Shown: piece by piece, positions 1-5,984 of the stretch
Position numbering within the stretch: position 1 is the stretch's first letter
How the letters are laid out: each line of letters starts with the position of its first letter
Origin: an uncultured Clostridium sp.
GTDB lineage: Bacteria > Bacillota > Clostridia > Lachnospirales > Lachnospiraceae
DNA length: 6,073 bases
Assembly: GCA_900552885.1 (NCBI GenBank)
Contig: USBM01000138.1
Coordinates: forward strand, 1-6,073
Direction of reading: 5' to 3'
The notes under the pieces: generated by a model
What the model was told of the DNA's origin: nothing
What the model saw: only the letters and a program-made list of their open reading frames with translations
The model's database searches: none
Translations under genes and position numbers: made by a program

Positions 1-38
1 AAGATAGTTCTTGGCGACAATCGTATCAGATCTCTCCG

Positions 39-731
39 TTACTTCTGTTCTCGTAATTTCAATATTGCCTTGTATGCCGCCATCTGCTGTGCATGTTTCT
101 TAGAAGTGCCTTCTCCTTTGGCGATTCCAACACCATCCACTAATACCTCTGTCACAAAGCTCTTATTATGATCCGGTCCTTTCTCTTCTAACAATTCATA
201 GGTAACGACACCCTTACCATCCTTCTGAACCATCTCCTGTAACGTTGTCTTTGCATCATAGAATAATGTCTTATGCTCAATATCTGTCAAGAGGAAGGAA
301 TATACATACTTCTTGGCCGCCTCCATCCCTCCATCAAGATAAATGGCTCCTAACACCGACTCAAACAGATCACACAGAATCGAACTCCGGCTCCGTCCTC
401 CGGTCTGTTCCTCTCCCTTAGATAGCAATACATAATCCCCATATTGCAACATTCTCGATACTGAAGATAAGGTATATTCACATACAATGGATGCCCGCAT
501 CTTAGTAAGCTTTCCTTCCGGAAGATCCCTATATTCTTCAAACAAGAACTCACTCGTGATCAATTCCAGCACTGCATCTCCTAAAAATTCCAAGCGTTCA
601 TAACTTTCATATCCGGTACGTTTCATCTCGTTAATATAGGAACTGTGCGACATAGCCCGTCGTAACAGATCCTTATTCTGAAAGGTATACTCTATATTCT
701 TCTCAATTGCAGCCTCATCATAATTCAACAT
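39..731 (-). CDS. rnc: Ribonuclease III
   Basis: A 230-residue protein of normal length for bacterial RNase III, the cytoplasmic endonuclease that cleaves double-stranded RNA during rRNA maturation and mRNA turnover. The catalytic domain covers about residues 5-150. It holds the signature ERLEFLGDA at 45-53, giving metal ligands E48 and D52, and the second acidic pair D121 and E124 in CDLFESVLGAIYLD. By comparison with the Escherichia coli enzyme, all catalytic acidic residues are present. A double-stranded RNA binding domain follows at about 157-227, ending in the typical GTSKKHAQQMAAYKAIL. The ATG lies two bases after the plsX stop, and its AGAGG ribosome binding site sits inside the last plsX codons, so the two genes are probably co-transcribed and translationally coupled. 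In many Firmicutes smc follows rnc; that side is outside the window. Identification is near certain. Confidence 0.97.
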   Translation of the reverse strand: MLNYDEAAIEKNIEYTFQNKDLLRRAMSHSSYINEMKRTGYESYERLEFLGDAVLELITSEFLFEEYRDLPEGKLTKMRASIVCEYTLSSVSRMLQYGDYVLLSKGEEQTGGRSRSSILCDLFESVLGAIYLDGGMEAAKKYVYSFLLTDIEHKTLFYDAKTTLQEMVQKDGKGVVTYELLEEKGPDHNKSFVTEVLVDGVGIAKGEGTSKKHAQQMAAYKAILKLREQK

Positions 732-733
732 TG

Positions 734-1753
734 CTATGCCTCTTTCTGTGTATCTAACAACTGTTCTTTGATCTTGCTATTAATATCCTGTGAGCGGAAC
801 ATCTCTACCTGGAACAATGCATTCTTGACTTCCTTGTGACTCGCATTACCATGAATCTTCACTACTAATCCGTTCAATCCAAGAAGCGGTGCCCCACCAT
901 ATTCGGTCGCATCAAATATCTTTGCGACATTCTTAAGCTGTGGCTTTACTAAAGCCGCTCCAATGGTAGATACCGGTGTTGCGGTAATAGAGTTCTTGAT
1001 CAACTTAAATAATCCGGATGCAACACCCTCTATCGTCTTAAGCATTACATTACCTGCAAATGCTTCCGTCACCACAACATCAGCCGCACCATAGATAAAA
1101 TCTCTTGCCTCTACACTGCCAATGAAATTGATTCCTTTGCAATCCTTTAATAACGGGTATGCTTCTTTTACCAATGCATTCCCTTTTTCTTCCTCTGCTC
1201 CGATATTCAGGATTCCGACAGTTGGACGTTCAATCTTCATTGCGTTCTCCATATAGATGGAACCCATCTGTGCAAACTGTAACAGATTGCTTGGTTTGGC
1301 ATCCACATTGGCCCCACAGTCAACTAACAAAGAAACACCCTTCAAGGTTGGAACGATCGGTGCAAGCGGTGCGCGCTCAATCCCTTTCATCTTGCCAACC
1401 AACACCTGACCACCAACTAAGACTGCACCGGAATTACCGGCCGATACAAAACCGTCTGCTTTTCCTTCTCTTACCATACGCAATCCAACTACCATAGAGG
1501 AATCTTTCTTGCCCCTGATTGTCTGTACCGTCGCATCATGATAGGTAATCTCGTCCGCTGCATGAATCACTTCAATCTGATCCTTTGGATATTCATGCTT
1601 ATCCAATTCTGCCCGGATCCGATCTGACGGACCTACTATATATACAAATAAATTATCTTTCTCTTTGACTGCATTCACAGCACCTAATACCATCTCCCCC
1701 GGGGAATGGTCTCCACCCATTGCATCTAATACAACTTTGGTTCTCTCTGCCAT
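734..1753 (-). CDS. plsX: Phosphate acyltransferase PlsX
   Basis: PlsX converts acyl-ACP to acyl-phosphate, the acyl donor used by PlsY to start membrane phospholipid synthesis. It is a peripheral membrane enzyme. The 339-residue protein has the family hallmarks: LDAMGGD near the N-terminus (9-15), SAGNSGA at 104-110, DCGANVD at 145-151, IGAEEEKGN at 184-192 and VVTEAFAGN at 226-234. The reading frame stays open to an upstream ATG at 1783, which would add ten residues, but that codon has no ribosome binding site. The ATG at 1753 is preceded by GGAGG seven bases upstream, so I take it as the start. The gene leads a two-gene unit with rnc. In Bacillus and many clostridia acpP lies between plsX and rnc; here there is no room for it. 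Identification is near certain. Confidence 0.97.
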   Translation of the reverse strand: MAERTKVVLDAMGGDHSPGEMVLGAVNAVKEKDNLFVYIVGPSDRIRAELDKHEYPKDQIEVIHAADEITYHDATVQTIRGKKDSSMVVGLRMVREGKADGFVSAGNSGAVLVGGQVLVGKMKGIERAPLAPIVPTLKGVSLLVDCGANVDAKPSNLLQFAQMGSIYMENAMKIERPTVGILNIGAEEEKGNALVKEAYPLLKDCKGINFIGSVEARDFIYGAADVVVTEAFAGNVMLKTIEGVASGLFKLIKNSITATPVSTIGAALVKPQLKNVAKIFDATEYGGAPLLGLNGLVVKIHGNASHKEVKNALFQVEMFRSQDINSKIKEQLLDTQKEA

Positions 1754-1759
1754 CTTACG

Positions 1760-1765
1760 ACCTCC
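1760..1765 (-). promoter_or_regulatory. Ribosome binding site fixing the plsX start
   Basis: Read on the minus strand, GGAGG (within these bases) lies seven bases before the ATG at 1753. The alternative ATG at 1783 has only AT-rich sequence in front of it. This decides in favour of the shorter protein. Confidence 0.85.
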
Positions 1766-1805
1766 ATTCTGGTATATCTGCATTTAAGCACAATACAACT
1801 TATTT

Positions 1806-1834
1806 ACTATACCATAAAACCGTCTGATTGACAA
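1806..1834 (-). promoter_or_regulatory. Sigma-A-type promoter of plsX-rnc
   Basis: On the minus strand a -35 box TTGTCA (1829-1834) and a -10 box TATAGT (1806-1811) are separated by exactly 17 bases. Each box matches the consensus at five of six positions. Transcription would start near 1799, giving a leader of about 45 bases to the plsX ATG at 1753. No sequence that I recognise as a FapR or FabT fatty-acid operator is seen. Confidence 0.7.
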
Positions 1835-1841
1835 ATGCCAT

Positions 1842-1859
1842 TGTATAAATATTTGTACA
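1842..1859. promoter_or_regulatory. Imperfect 18-bp palindrome, candidate operator
   Basis: TGTATAAATATTTGTACA is self-complementary except for one position pair. It lies between the divergent plsX and transporter promoters, about 50 bases upstream of the plsX start site and about 60 upstream of the transporter start site, where an activator or shared regulator could bind. It is AT-rich, so chance is possible. It is only loosely like a Rex site (TTGT...ACA) and I do not assign a regulator. Confidence 0.3.
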
Positions 1860-1878
1860 TAAAATGTCAGGTATCCGG

Positions 1879-1907
1879 TTGCACCACCTAAGAAAAAAGG
1901 GTATAAT
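1879..1907 (+). promoter_or_regulatory. Promoter of the formate/nitrite-family transporter gene
   Basis: A perfect -10 box TATAAT (1902-1907) is preceded, with a 17-base spacer, by TTGCAC (1879-1884), which keeps only the TTG of a -35 box. Transcription would start near 1914, leaving a leader of about 23 bases that contains the AAAGGAG ribosome binding site (1921-1927). The weak -35 box suggests that an activator may help. A perfect TTGACA at 1828 is too far away to pair with this -10. Confidence 0.6.
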
Positions 1908-1936
1908 TTATGAAGTTTTGAAAGGAGAATGGACAA

Positions 1937-2764
1937 ATGAACAATCCAAAAGAAATAATTGAAGCGAATATGAATGGAGCAGTCAACAAAGCCAATCTTC
2001 CACTTGCCCGGATGATTGTATTAGGCTTAATGGCTGGCATGTTCATTGCACTTGGGGGTGCAATCAGTAATACCGCAGTACATGACATTGCAAATGTGGG
2101 ACTTGCAAGAACGTTAGCCGGAGTTATCTTCCCGGTTGGTCTTTTAATGATTATCTTAGTTGGTGGGGAGCTGTTTACCGGTAACTGTCTGATGATCATG
2201 GCAACAATGAATAAACGGATTAAAGTGTCCGGTCTGATCCGGAATCTTGTTATTGTATATTTTTCAAATCTGATCGGTTCTCTGATCATTGATGTATTGA
2301 TCTTCTATTCCGGTAACTTAGATTACACCGGTGGTGCTCTCGGAGCTTATACGATCAAGGTTGCACTCGGCAAAGTAAATATTGCACCGGGCAAAGCTGT
2401 CGTATCCGGAATTCTTTGTAATTTCTTAGTATGTATGGCAATCTTAATGGCCGGATCAGCAAAAGATGTAATCGGTAAGATCTTTGCTACCTGGTTTCCA
2501 ATCTTCGCATTCGTAATCGGTGGTTTTGAGCATATTGTTGCTAATATGTTCTATATTCCAACCGGAATACTTGCTGCAACGAATCCGGATTATGTTGCAA
2601 AGGCAGAAGAGTTATATGGAATTACCGCAGATCAATTATCCGCCTTAGATCTAGGTGGTTTACTTCATAACTTTATTCCGGTTACCATCGGTAACATTCT
2701 TGGGGGTATGATATTTATTGGATGTACATTGTATTTCATCCACTATGGATCTGAGAAAAAGTAA
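1937..2764 (+). CDS. Formate/nitrite transporter (FNT) family channel
   Basis: A 275-residue inner-membrane protein of the FNT family (FocA/NirC type), whose members form pentamers and carry small anions such as formate, nitrite or hydrosulphide. Six hydrophobic segments can be placed at about 26-48, 58-78, 102-125, 153-172, 183-208 and 243-268. Both family signatures are visible: VGGELFTGN at 75-83, with T81 in the place of the gating-loop threonine, and GILCNFLVCMA at 158-168. The central pore histidine is H199 in FEHIVANMFYIPTGI. Formate is the likely substrate in a fermenting anaerobe, but the sequence alone does not separate formate from nitrite or hydrosulphide channels. No pyruvate formate-lyase gene lies next to it. 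It is transcribed alone, divergent from plsX, from its own promoter and ends at a hairpin terminator. Confidence 0.93.
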   Translation: MNNPKEIIEANMNGAVNKANLPLARMIVLGLMAGMFIALGGAISNTAVHDIANVGLARTLAGVIFPVGLLMIILVGGELFTGNCLMIMATMNKRIKVSGLIRNLVIVYFSNLIGSLIIDVLIFYSGNLDYTGGALGAYTIKVALGKVNIAPGKAVVSGILCNFLVCMAILMAGSAKDVIGKIFATWFPIFAFVIGGFEHIVANMFYIPTGILAATNPDYVAKAEELYGITADQLSALDLGGLLHNFIPVTIGNILGGMIFIGCTLYFIHYGSEKK

Positions 2765-2776
2765 AAAAACAATATA

Positions 2777-2814
2777 TATGCGTTGTACAGATTCTATGTT
2801 CTGCACAACGCATA
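2777..2814 (+). terminator. Hairpin terminator after the transporter gene
   Basis: A 14-pair stem (2777-2790 with 2801-2814) with one A-C mismatch and a 10-base loop begins 12 bases after the transporter stop codon. The sequence after it is only moderately U-rich (AATTTCTATCATTCTTAATT), so termination may be partial and the next gene could receive read-through. On the minus strand the stem is followed by a run of seven Ts (complement of 2763-2769), so it could also stop antisense transcription. Confidence 0.7.
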
Positions 2815-2855
2815 ATTTCTATCATTCTTAATTTTGCAAAGAAAGGAAATAAAAT

Positions 2856-3467
2856 ATGGGAGCAGCTCAAAAAATATTAACTATTATGGGTGTGATCTAT
2901 ACGATCATAGGTGGCGGTGTATTGATTGCTATGATTTTTAGTGCTATGATTTTTACTTCTGGCGTTCCACTTGTCATGTACCTGTTACCCACCGTTTTTC
3001 TGCTGTTAGGAATCGGTTTTCTTGTCGGTGTGTATATCAATGTTGCCGGCAAACGCAATATTGTAAAGAAGGGAACCCGCTATCCGGCTAAGATCTACGG
3101 ATATGTGGATAATACGTCTGTTGTTGTCAATGGCAGATTTCCTCAAAATGCAAAAGTCCATTATTTTGACAGTCATGGAATTGAACGGGAGGCTGTCATT
3201 CCAACCTCATTTACGAAAGGTTCCAATGAATACCCAATCGGAATGACCATTGATATCTATGAATATAACGGCAAATATGGATTTGATAAGAAATCAGTGC
3301 GTGACGAGATCTTATATCGGGAAGAAGAACTCATGGATGACAAACCAATCAATCCGGGTACAGTCAAATTGATCGCTGTTACTTGTCCGAACTGTGCATC
3401 CACCTATCAGGCAACACAGGGATATTCGAATCGGTGTCCGTATTGCGGAAGCTACCAAAACGTATAA
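2856..3467 (+). CDS. Two-helix membrane protein with C-terminal zinc ribbon, function unknown
   Basis: A 203-residue protein I cannot assign to a named function. Two long hydrophobic segments at about 7-33 and 38-61 form an N-terminal membrane hairpin with no cleavable signal. A soluble stretch of about 70-148 looks like a small beta-rich domain, with alternating strands such as KVHYFDSHGIEREAVIP, and resembles DUF3592-type proteins. A charged linker follows. The last 30 residues hold CPNC (177-180) and CPYCG (194-198), four cysteines spaced as in a rubredoxin-like zinc ribbon. AAAGGA precedes the ATG by eight bases. No good promoter is visible; the gene may depend on read-through from the transporter or on a weak promoter overlapping its terminator. 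Coding status is well supported by length, ribosome binding site and protein pattern; the role is open. Confidence 0.85.
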   Translation: MGAAQKILTIMGVIYTIIGGGVLIAMIFSAMIFTSGVPLVMYLLPTVFLLLGIGFLVGVYINVAGKRNIVKKGTRYPAKIYGYVDNTSVVVNGRFPQNAKVHYFDSHGIEREAVIPTSFTKGSNEYPIGMTIDIYEYNGKYGFDKKSVRDEILYREEELMDDKPINPGTVKLIAVTCPNCASTYQATQGYSNRCPYCGSYQNV

Positions 3468-3473
3468 ATATTC

Positions 3474-3515
3474 ACCCTTGCACAGCGTAAGTGAGGACGG
3501 ACGCTGTGCAAGGGT
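3474..3515. repeat. Perfect 15-bp hairpin between convergent genes, short copy of a repeat
   Basis: ACCCTTGCACAGCGT (3474-3488) and its exact complement (3501-3515) enclose a 12-base loop. It starts seven bases after the stop of the zinc-ribbon gene and ends ten bases before the stop of the convergent lacI gene, so it may serve as a terminator for both. Neither side has a real T-run, so it is not a classical intrinsic terminator. The left arm and loop recur at 5985 after sleC with few changes, which shows that this is a member of a repeat family. Confidence 0.75.
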
Positions 3516-3525
3516 AAGTGTATAC

Positions 3526-4506
3526 TTAGCGTAAACTTTCCGTCTTCACAATCTGATACCCCATCTTCATCTCTTTGCGGACACTCTTATTATCATCAAT
3601 CATATTGACAAGCATACTCGCTGCCTCTTCACCACTTGTCTGATAATAGAAATGTACCGTAGAGATATGTGGCTCACACACAGAAGCCACCAGACTGTCT
3701 CCAAATCCGGTAACTTGTACTTCTTCCGGAATCTTCTTACCGATCTCTTTCAGATAACGTACCGCACCGATTGCAATCTTATCTGTTGCACATATTAATG
3801 TATCAATCGTATCATCCATCGTAAATAGCTTTCTCGCACTCTCATAGCCATTCTCAATTGAAAATGGTCCATTCGTACAATATTCTTCCCGTATCTCCCG
3901 GTCTAACTCAAAGTTTGCATCCAAGAAGCCATAAAGACGTTCTCTTCCAACTGCCTCATCCTCCGGTATTGCACCGATAAATGCCGGATTCTTGCTTGTT
4001 TCTAAAGCGTATTTGGTAAGTTCCTTTGCTGCACCATAATCATCATAATATACACAGGAATAATCTTTGACACATTGTGCCAACACAACCAAAGGAACCG
4101 TAATATCCTTCATTGCTTTATAATGTTCCTTTGTGAAATACGTACCGATCATAATAATTCCGTCAACATGATTCTGACGCAATTGCTTCAAGTAACGAAT
4201 CTCCTCTTTGATATCGTTATGGGTATCTGCCAATAAGATCTGATATCCCTTATCCCCTAATACAGAACTGATTCCCTGTACCATCCGGCTGATAGAATCC
4301 GAATTAAGCTTCGGAATAATAACCCCGATAAATCCTGTCTTCTTTGTTCGTAACATCTGTGCCTGTGCTGAAGGTTGATACCCCGTCTCTTCTATCACCT
4401 TGCGAATCTGTTCACGCTTCTCAGCACTTACATACCCATCATTCAGGTACCGTGATACTGTTGCTCTAGACACCCCCGCCAATGCCGCAATCTCATTAAT
4501 GTTCAT
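3526..4506 (-). CDS. LacI-family transcriptional regulator
   Basis: A 326-residue repressor of standard LacI/GalR size. The N-terminal helix-turn-helix is MNINEIAALAGVSRATVSRYLN split as residues 1-22, with recognition helix at about 14-22. The hinge helix at 47-56 (AQAQMLRTKK) carries L52, the residue that inserts at a central CpG of the operator in this family. A periplasmic-binding-protein-like sensor domain runs from 58 to the end, with likely ligand contacts around D94, R190 (GRERLYGF), D242 (TDKIAIGA) and GFGDS at 267-271. Such sensors usually bind a sugar or sugar phosphate, and the pattern is nearest to ScrR-type proteins. No transporter or glycosidase gene lies beside it, so the target is not evident. 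AAGGAG precedes the ATG by four bases. A cre-like site in its own promoter suggests self-control or CcpA control. Confidence 0.93.
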   Translation of the reverse strand: MNINEIAALAGVSRATVSRYLNDGYVSAEKREQIRKVIEETGYQPSAQAQMLRTKKTGFIGVIIPKLNSDSISRMVQGISSVLGDKGYQILLADTHNDIKEEIRYLKQLRQNHVDGIIMIGTYFTKEHYKAMKDITVPLVVLAQCVKDYSCVYYDDYGAAKELTKYALETSKNPAFIGAIPEDEAVGRERLYGFLDANFELDREIREEYCTNGPFSIENGYESARKLFTMDDTIDTLICATDKIAIGAVRYLKEIGKKIPEEVQVTGFGDSLVASVCEPHISTVHFYYQTSGEEAASMLVNMIDDNKSVRKEMKMGYQIVKTESLR

Positions 4507-4606
4507 AATTCTCCTTTTCCTGCATCGACATTAACAAAGAAATTCATTACTGATATTTTCCTTGTATAATATAATATTTATTCTCTTGGAATTCGATATG
4601 AAATAT

Positions 4607-4635
4607 ATTATACCGAAACATGGGAACGATTTCAA
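4607..4635 (-). promoter_or_regulatory. Strong sigma-A-type promoter of lacI
   Basis: On the minus strand a -35 box TTGAAA (4630-4635) and a perfect -10 box TATAAT (4607-4612) are separated by exactly 17 bases. Transcription would start near 4600, leaving a leader of about 94 bases, long for a regulator gene. Confidence 0.75.
4621..4634. promoter_or_regulatory. cre-like operator overlapping the lacI promoter
   Basis: TGGGAACGATTTCA matches the catabolite-response pattern TGWAANCGNTNWCA at 12 of 14 positions and has the central CG expected for LacI-family proteins with a hinge leucine. It covers the spacer and most of the -35 box, so a bound protein would block lacI transcription. It ends five bases before the AC of the sleC promoter. 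Whether the local regulator or CcpA binds cannot be told. Confidence 0.45.
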
Positions 4636-4638
4636 GTA

Positions 4639-4665
4639 ACAAACGCAATTCTTTAACATATCTTA
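4639..4665 (+). promoter_or_regulatory. Sigma-K-like promoter of sleC
   Basis: AC (4639-4640) is followed after exactly 16 bases by CATATCTTA (4657-4665), a full match to the sigma-K pattern AC-N16-CATANNNTA known from Bacillus. Transcription would start near 4672, about 35 bases before the sleC ATG. No good vegetative promoter is seen on this strand. The pattern is short and some matches arise by chance, but position and gene function both fit late mother-cell expression. Confidence 0.55.
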
Positions 4666-4706
4666 GTAAAGAGAACAATTGTGCAAATACGCAGAAGTGA
4701 GGATAT

Positions 4707-5975
4707 ATGTTATTCCGAAAACCTTTGAAAGCCACGCAGGACAATATTGACGAGGGATTCCTGCAAATACAGGCAGTATCCGATAATAACCAGATTCCAG
4801 TTGCAGACGCAACAATCGAGATTGCAAACACCGGTGAGCCAAACAAACCTCTAGAGCAGATCACAACCGATGCGGATGGAATTACTGAACGTATCTCTTT
4901 AGATGCACCACCTGTGGAATTCTCCATGGAACCAACCGATAACCAGCCATACAGCGAATATAATCTTAAGATATCTGCACCCGGATATGAAGATACGATT
5001 ATCTCCGGTGTTCAGATCCTGTCCGGAGAGGTTGGTCTTCAAAATATCCGCATGACCCCTGCAGCCAACAGCGAACGATTATATAACCCAATCGTCATTG
5101 GTGGTCATACATTATGGGAATTCTATCCGCCTAAGATTGCCGAGGCTGAGATCAAGCCTATGGATGAACGTGGTGAGATTGTATTGAGTCGTGTTGTTAT
5201 TCCCGAATATATTGTTGTACATGATGGTACGCCGACTGACACCTCTGCACTTGATTACTATGTTCCTTTTCAGGAATACATCAAAAATGTTGCCTCTTGT
5301 GAGATCTATGCCACCTGGTCAGAATCCACGATTACAGCTAATGTATTGGCAATCCTTTCATTTACACTGAATCGTGTCTATACTGAATGGTATCGTGGAA
5401 AAGGTTATGACTTTACAATCACCTCCTCAACTGCATTTGATCATAAATGGATCTATCAAAAGACCATCTATGAAAATATCTCCCAGATTGTAGACTCTAT
5501 CTTCACGAATTATCTTTCCCGACCAAATGTTACGCAGCCAATCCTTACACAATACTGTGATGGCAAACGTGTCACCTGTCCAAACTGGATGAGCCAGTGG
5601 GGTTCTAAATATCTCGGGGATCAGGGATATACACCAATTGAGATCATCCGCAACTATTACGGTGATGATATGTATATCAACGAAGCAGAGATCATATCCG
5701 GTATTCCTGCATCCTGGCCGGGCTACGATCTCTCGATCGGTTCTACCGGACAGAAAGTGAGTATGATCCAGGAGCAGTTAAACCGTATTGCGCAAAACTA
5801 TCCTTCCATCCCAACAGTTCTGATTGATGGTAATTATGGGGAATCCACCAAATCTGCCGTGGAACAATTCCAGCGTATTTTTAACCTTCCTGTTACCGGA
5901 ATCGTTGACTATCCAACCTGGTATAAAATTTCCCAGATCTATGTTGGTGTGAGCCGGATTGCAGAACTTATCTAA
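4707..5975 (+). CDS. sleC: Spore cortex-lytic enzyme SleC-like protein
   Basis: A 422-residue protein whose domain order and length match clostridial SleC, the cortex-degrading lytic transglycosylase made as an inactive zymogen and cut by Csp proteases during germination. Residues 15-117 form a carboxypeptidase-regulatory-like beta domain (pre-region), about 118-165 a linker where activation cleavage would fall, about 166-330 a SpoIID/LytB-type catalytic domain, and 347-411 a peptidoglycan-binding domain (STGQKVSMIQEQLNRIA to GIVDYPTWYKIS). In the catalytic domain E199 (NVASCEIYATW) sits where SpoIID has its essential glutamate, and MSQWGSKYLGDQGYTPIEII at 295-314 matches the conserved C-terminal SpoIID motif. 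There is no signal peptide, as expected for a protein made in the mother cell. GAGG precedes the ATG by four bases. No csp protease gene is in the window. Other SpoIID-type proteins are possible alternatives but fit the domain order less well. Confidence 0.82.
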   Translation: MLFRKPLKATQDNIDEGFLQIQAVSDNNQIPVADATIEIANTGEPNKPLEQITTDADGITERISLDAPPVEFSMEPTDNQPYSEYNLKISAPGYEDTIISGVQILSGEVGLQNIRMTPAANSERLYNPIVIGGHTLWEFYPPKIAEAEIKPMDERGEIVLSRVVIPEYIVVHDGTPTDTSALDYYVPFQEYIKNVASCEIYATWSESTITANVLAILSFTLNRVYTEWYRGKGYDFTITSSTAFDHKWIYQKTIYENISQIVDSIFTNYLSRPNVTQPILTQYCDGKRVTCPNWMSQWGSKYLGDQGYTPIEIIRNYYGDDMYINEAEIISGIPASWPGYDLSIGSTGQKVSMIQEQLNRIAQNYPSIPTVLIDGNYGESTKSAVEQFQRIFNLPVTGIVDYPTWYKISQIYVGVSRIAELI

Positions 5976-5984
5976 ATGCTCTTT

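Noticed and set aside
1..38. Possible start of the gene after rnc (smc in many Firmicutes)
   Set aside because: A GGAGAG ribosome-binding-like sequence follows the rnc stop on the minus strand and a TTG occurs 11 bases later, but there is no ATG and the few codons available match no known N-terminus.
350..553. Open frame of 67 codons on the minus strand
   Set aside because: Lies wholly inside rnc in another frame, has no ribosome binding site and its protein has no recognisable pattern.
1159..1497. Open frame of 112 codons on the plus strand
   Set aside because: Antisense to plsX, and its translation is a low-complexity Leu/Ser/Pro/His-rich product typical of a shadow frame.
1828..1833. TTGACA as a -35 box for the transporter gene
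   Set aside because: No -10 box at 16-18 bases; TATAAA follows after only 10 bases. The sequence is the complement of the plsX -35 region.
1888..2289. Open frame of 133 codons on the minus strand
   Set aside because: Antisense to the transporter gene; the hydrophobic, Ile/Pro-rich product mirrors the membrane segments of the real gene.
4564..4613. Perfect 10-bp inverted repeat GTATAATATA/TATATTATAC around the lacI start site
   Set aside because: Made only of AT-rich sequence that includes the -10 box, with a 30-base gap; easily due to composition, and one arm lies outside the transcript so it is not a leader hairpin.
4547..4927. Open frame of 126 codons on the minus strand
   Set aside because: Runs from inside sleC into the lacI-sleC promoter region, antisense to sleC, with no ribosome binding site and no protein pattern.
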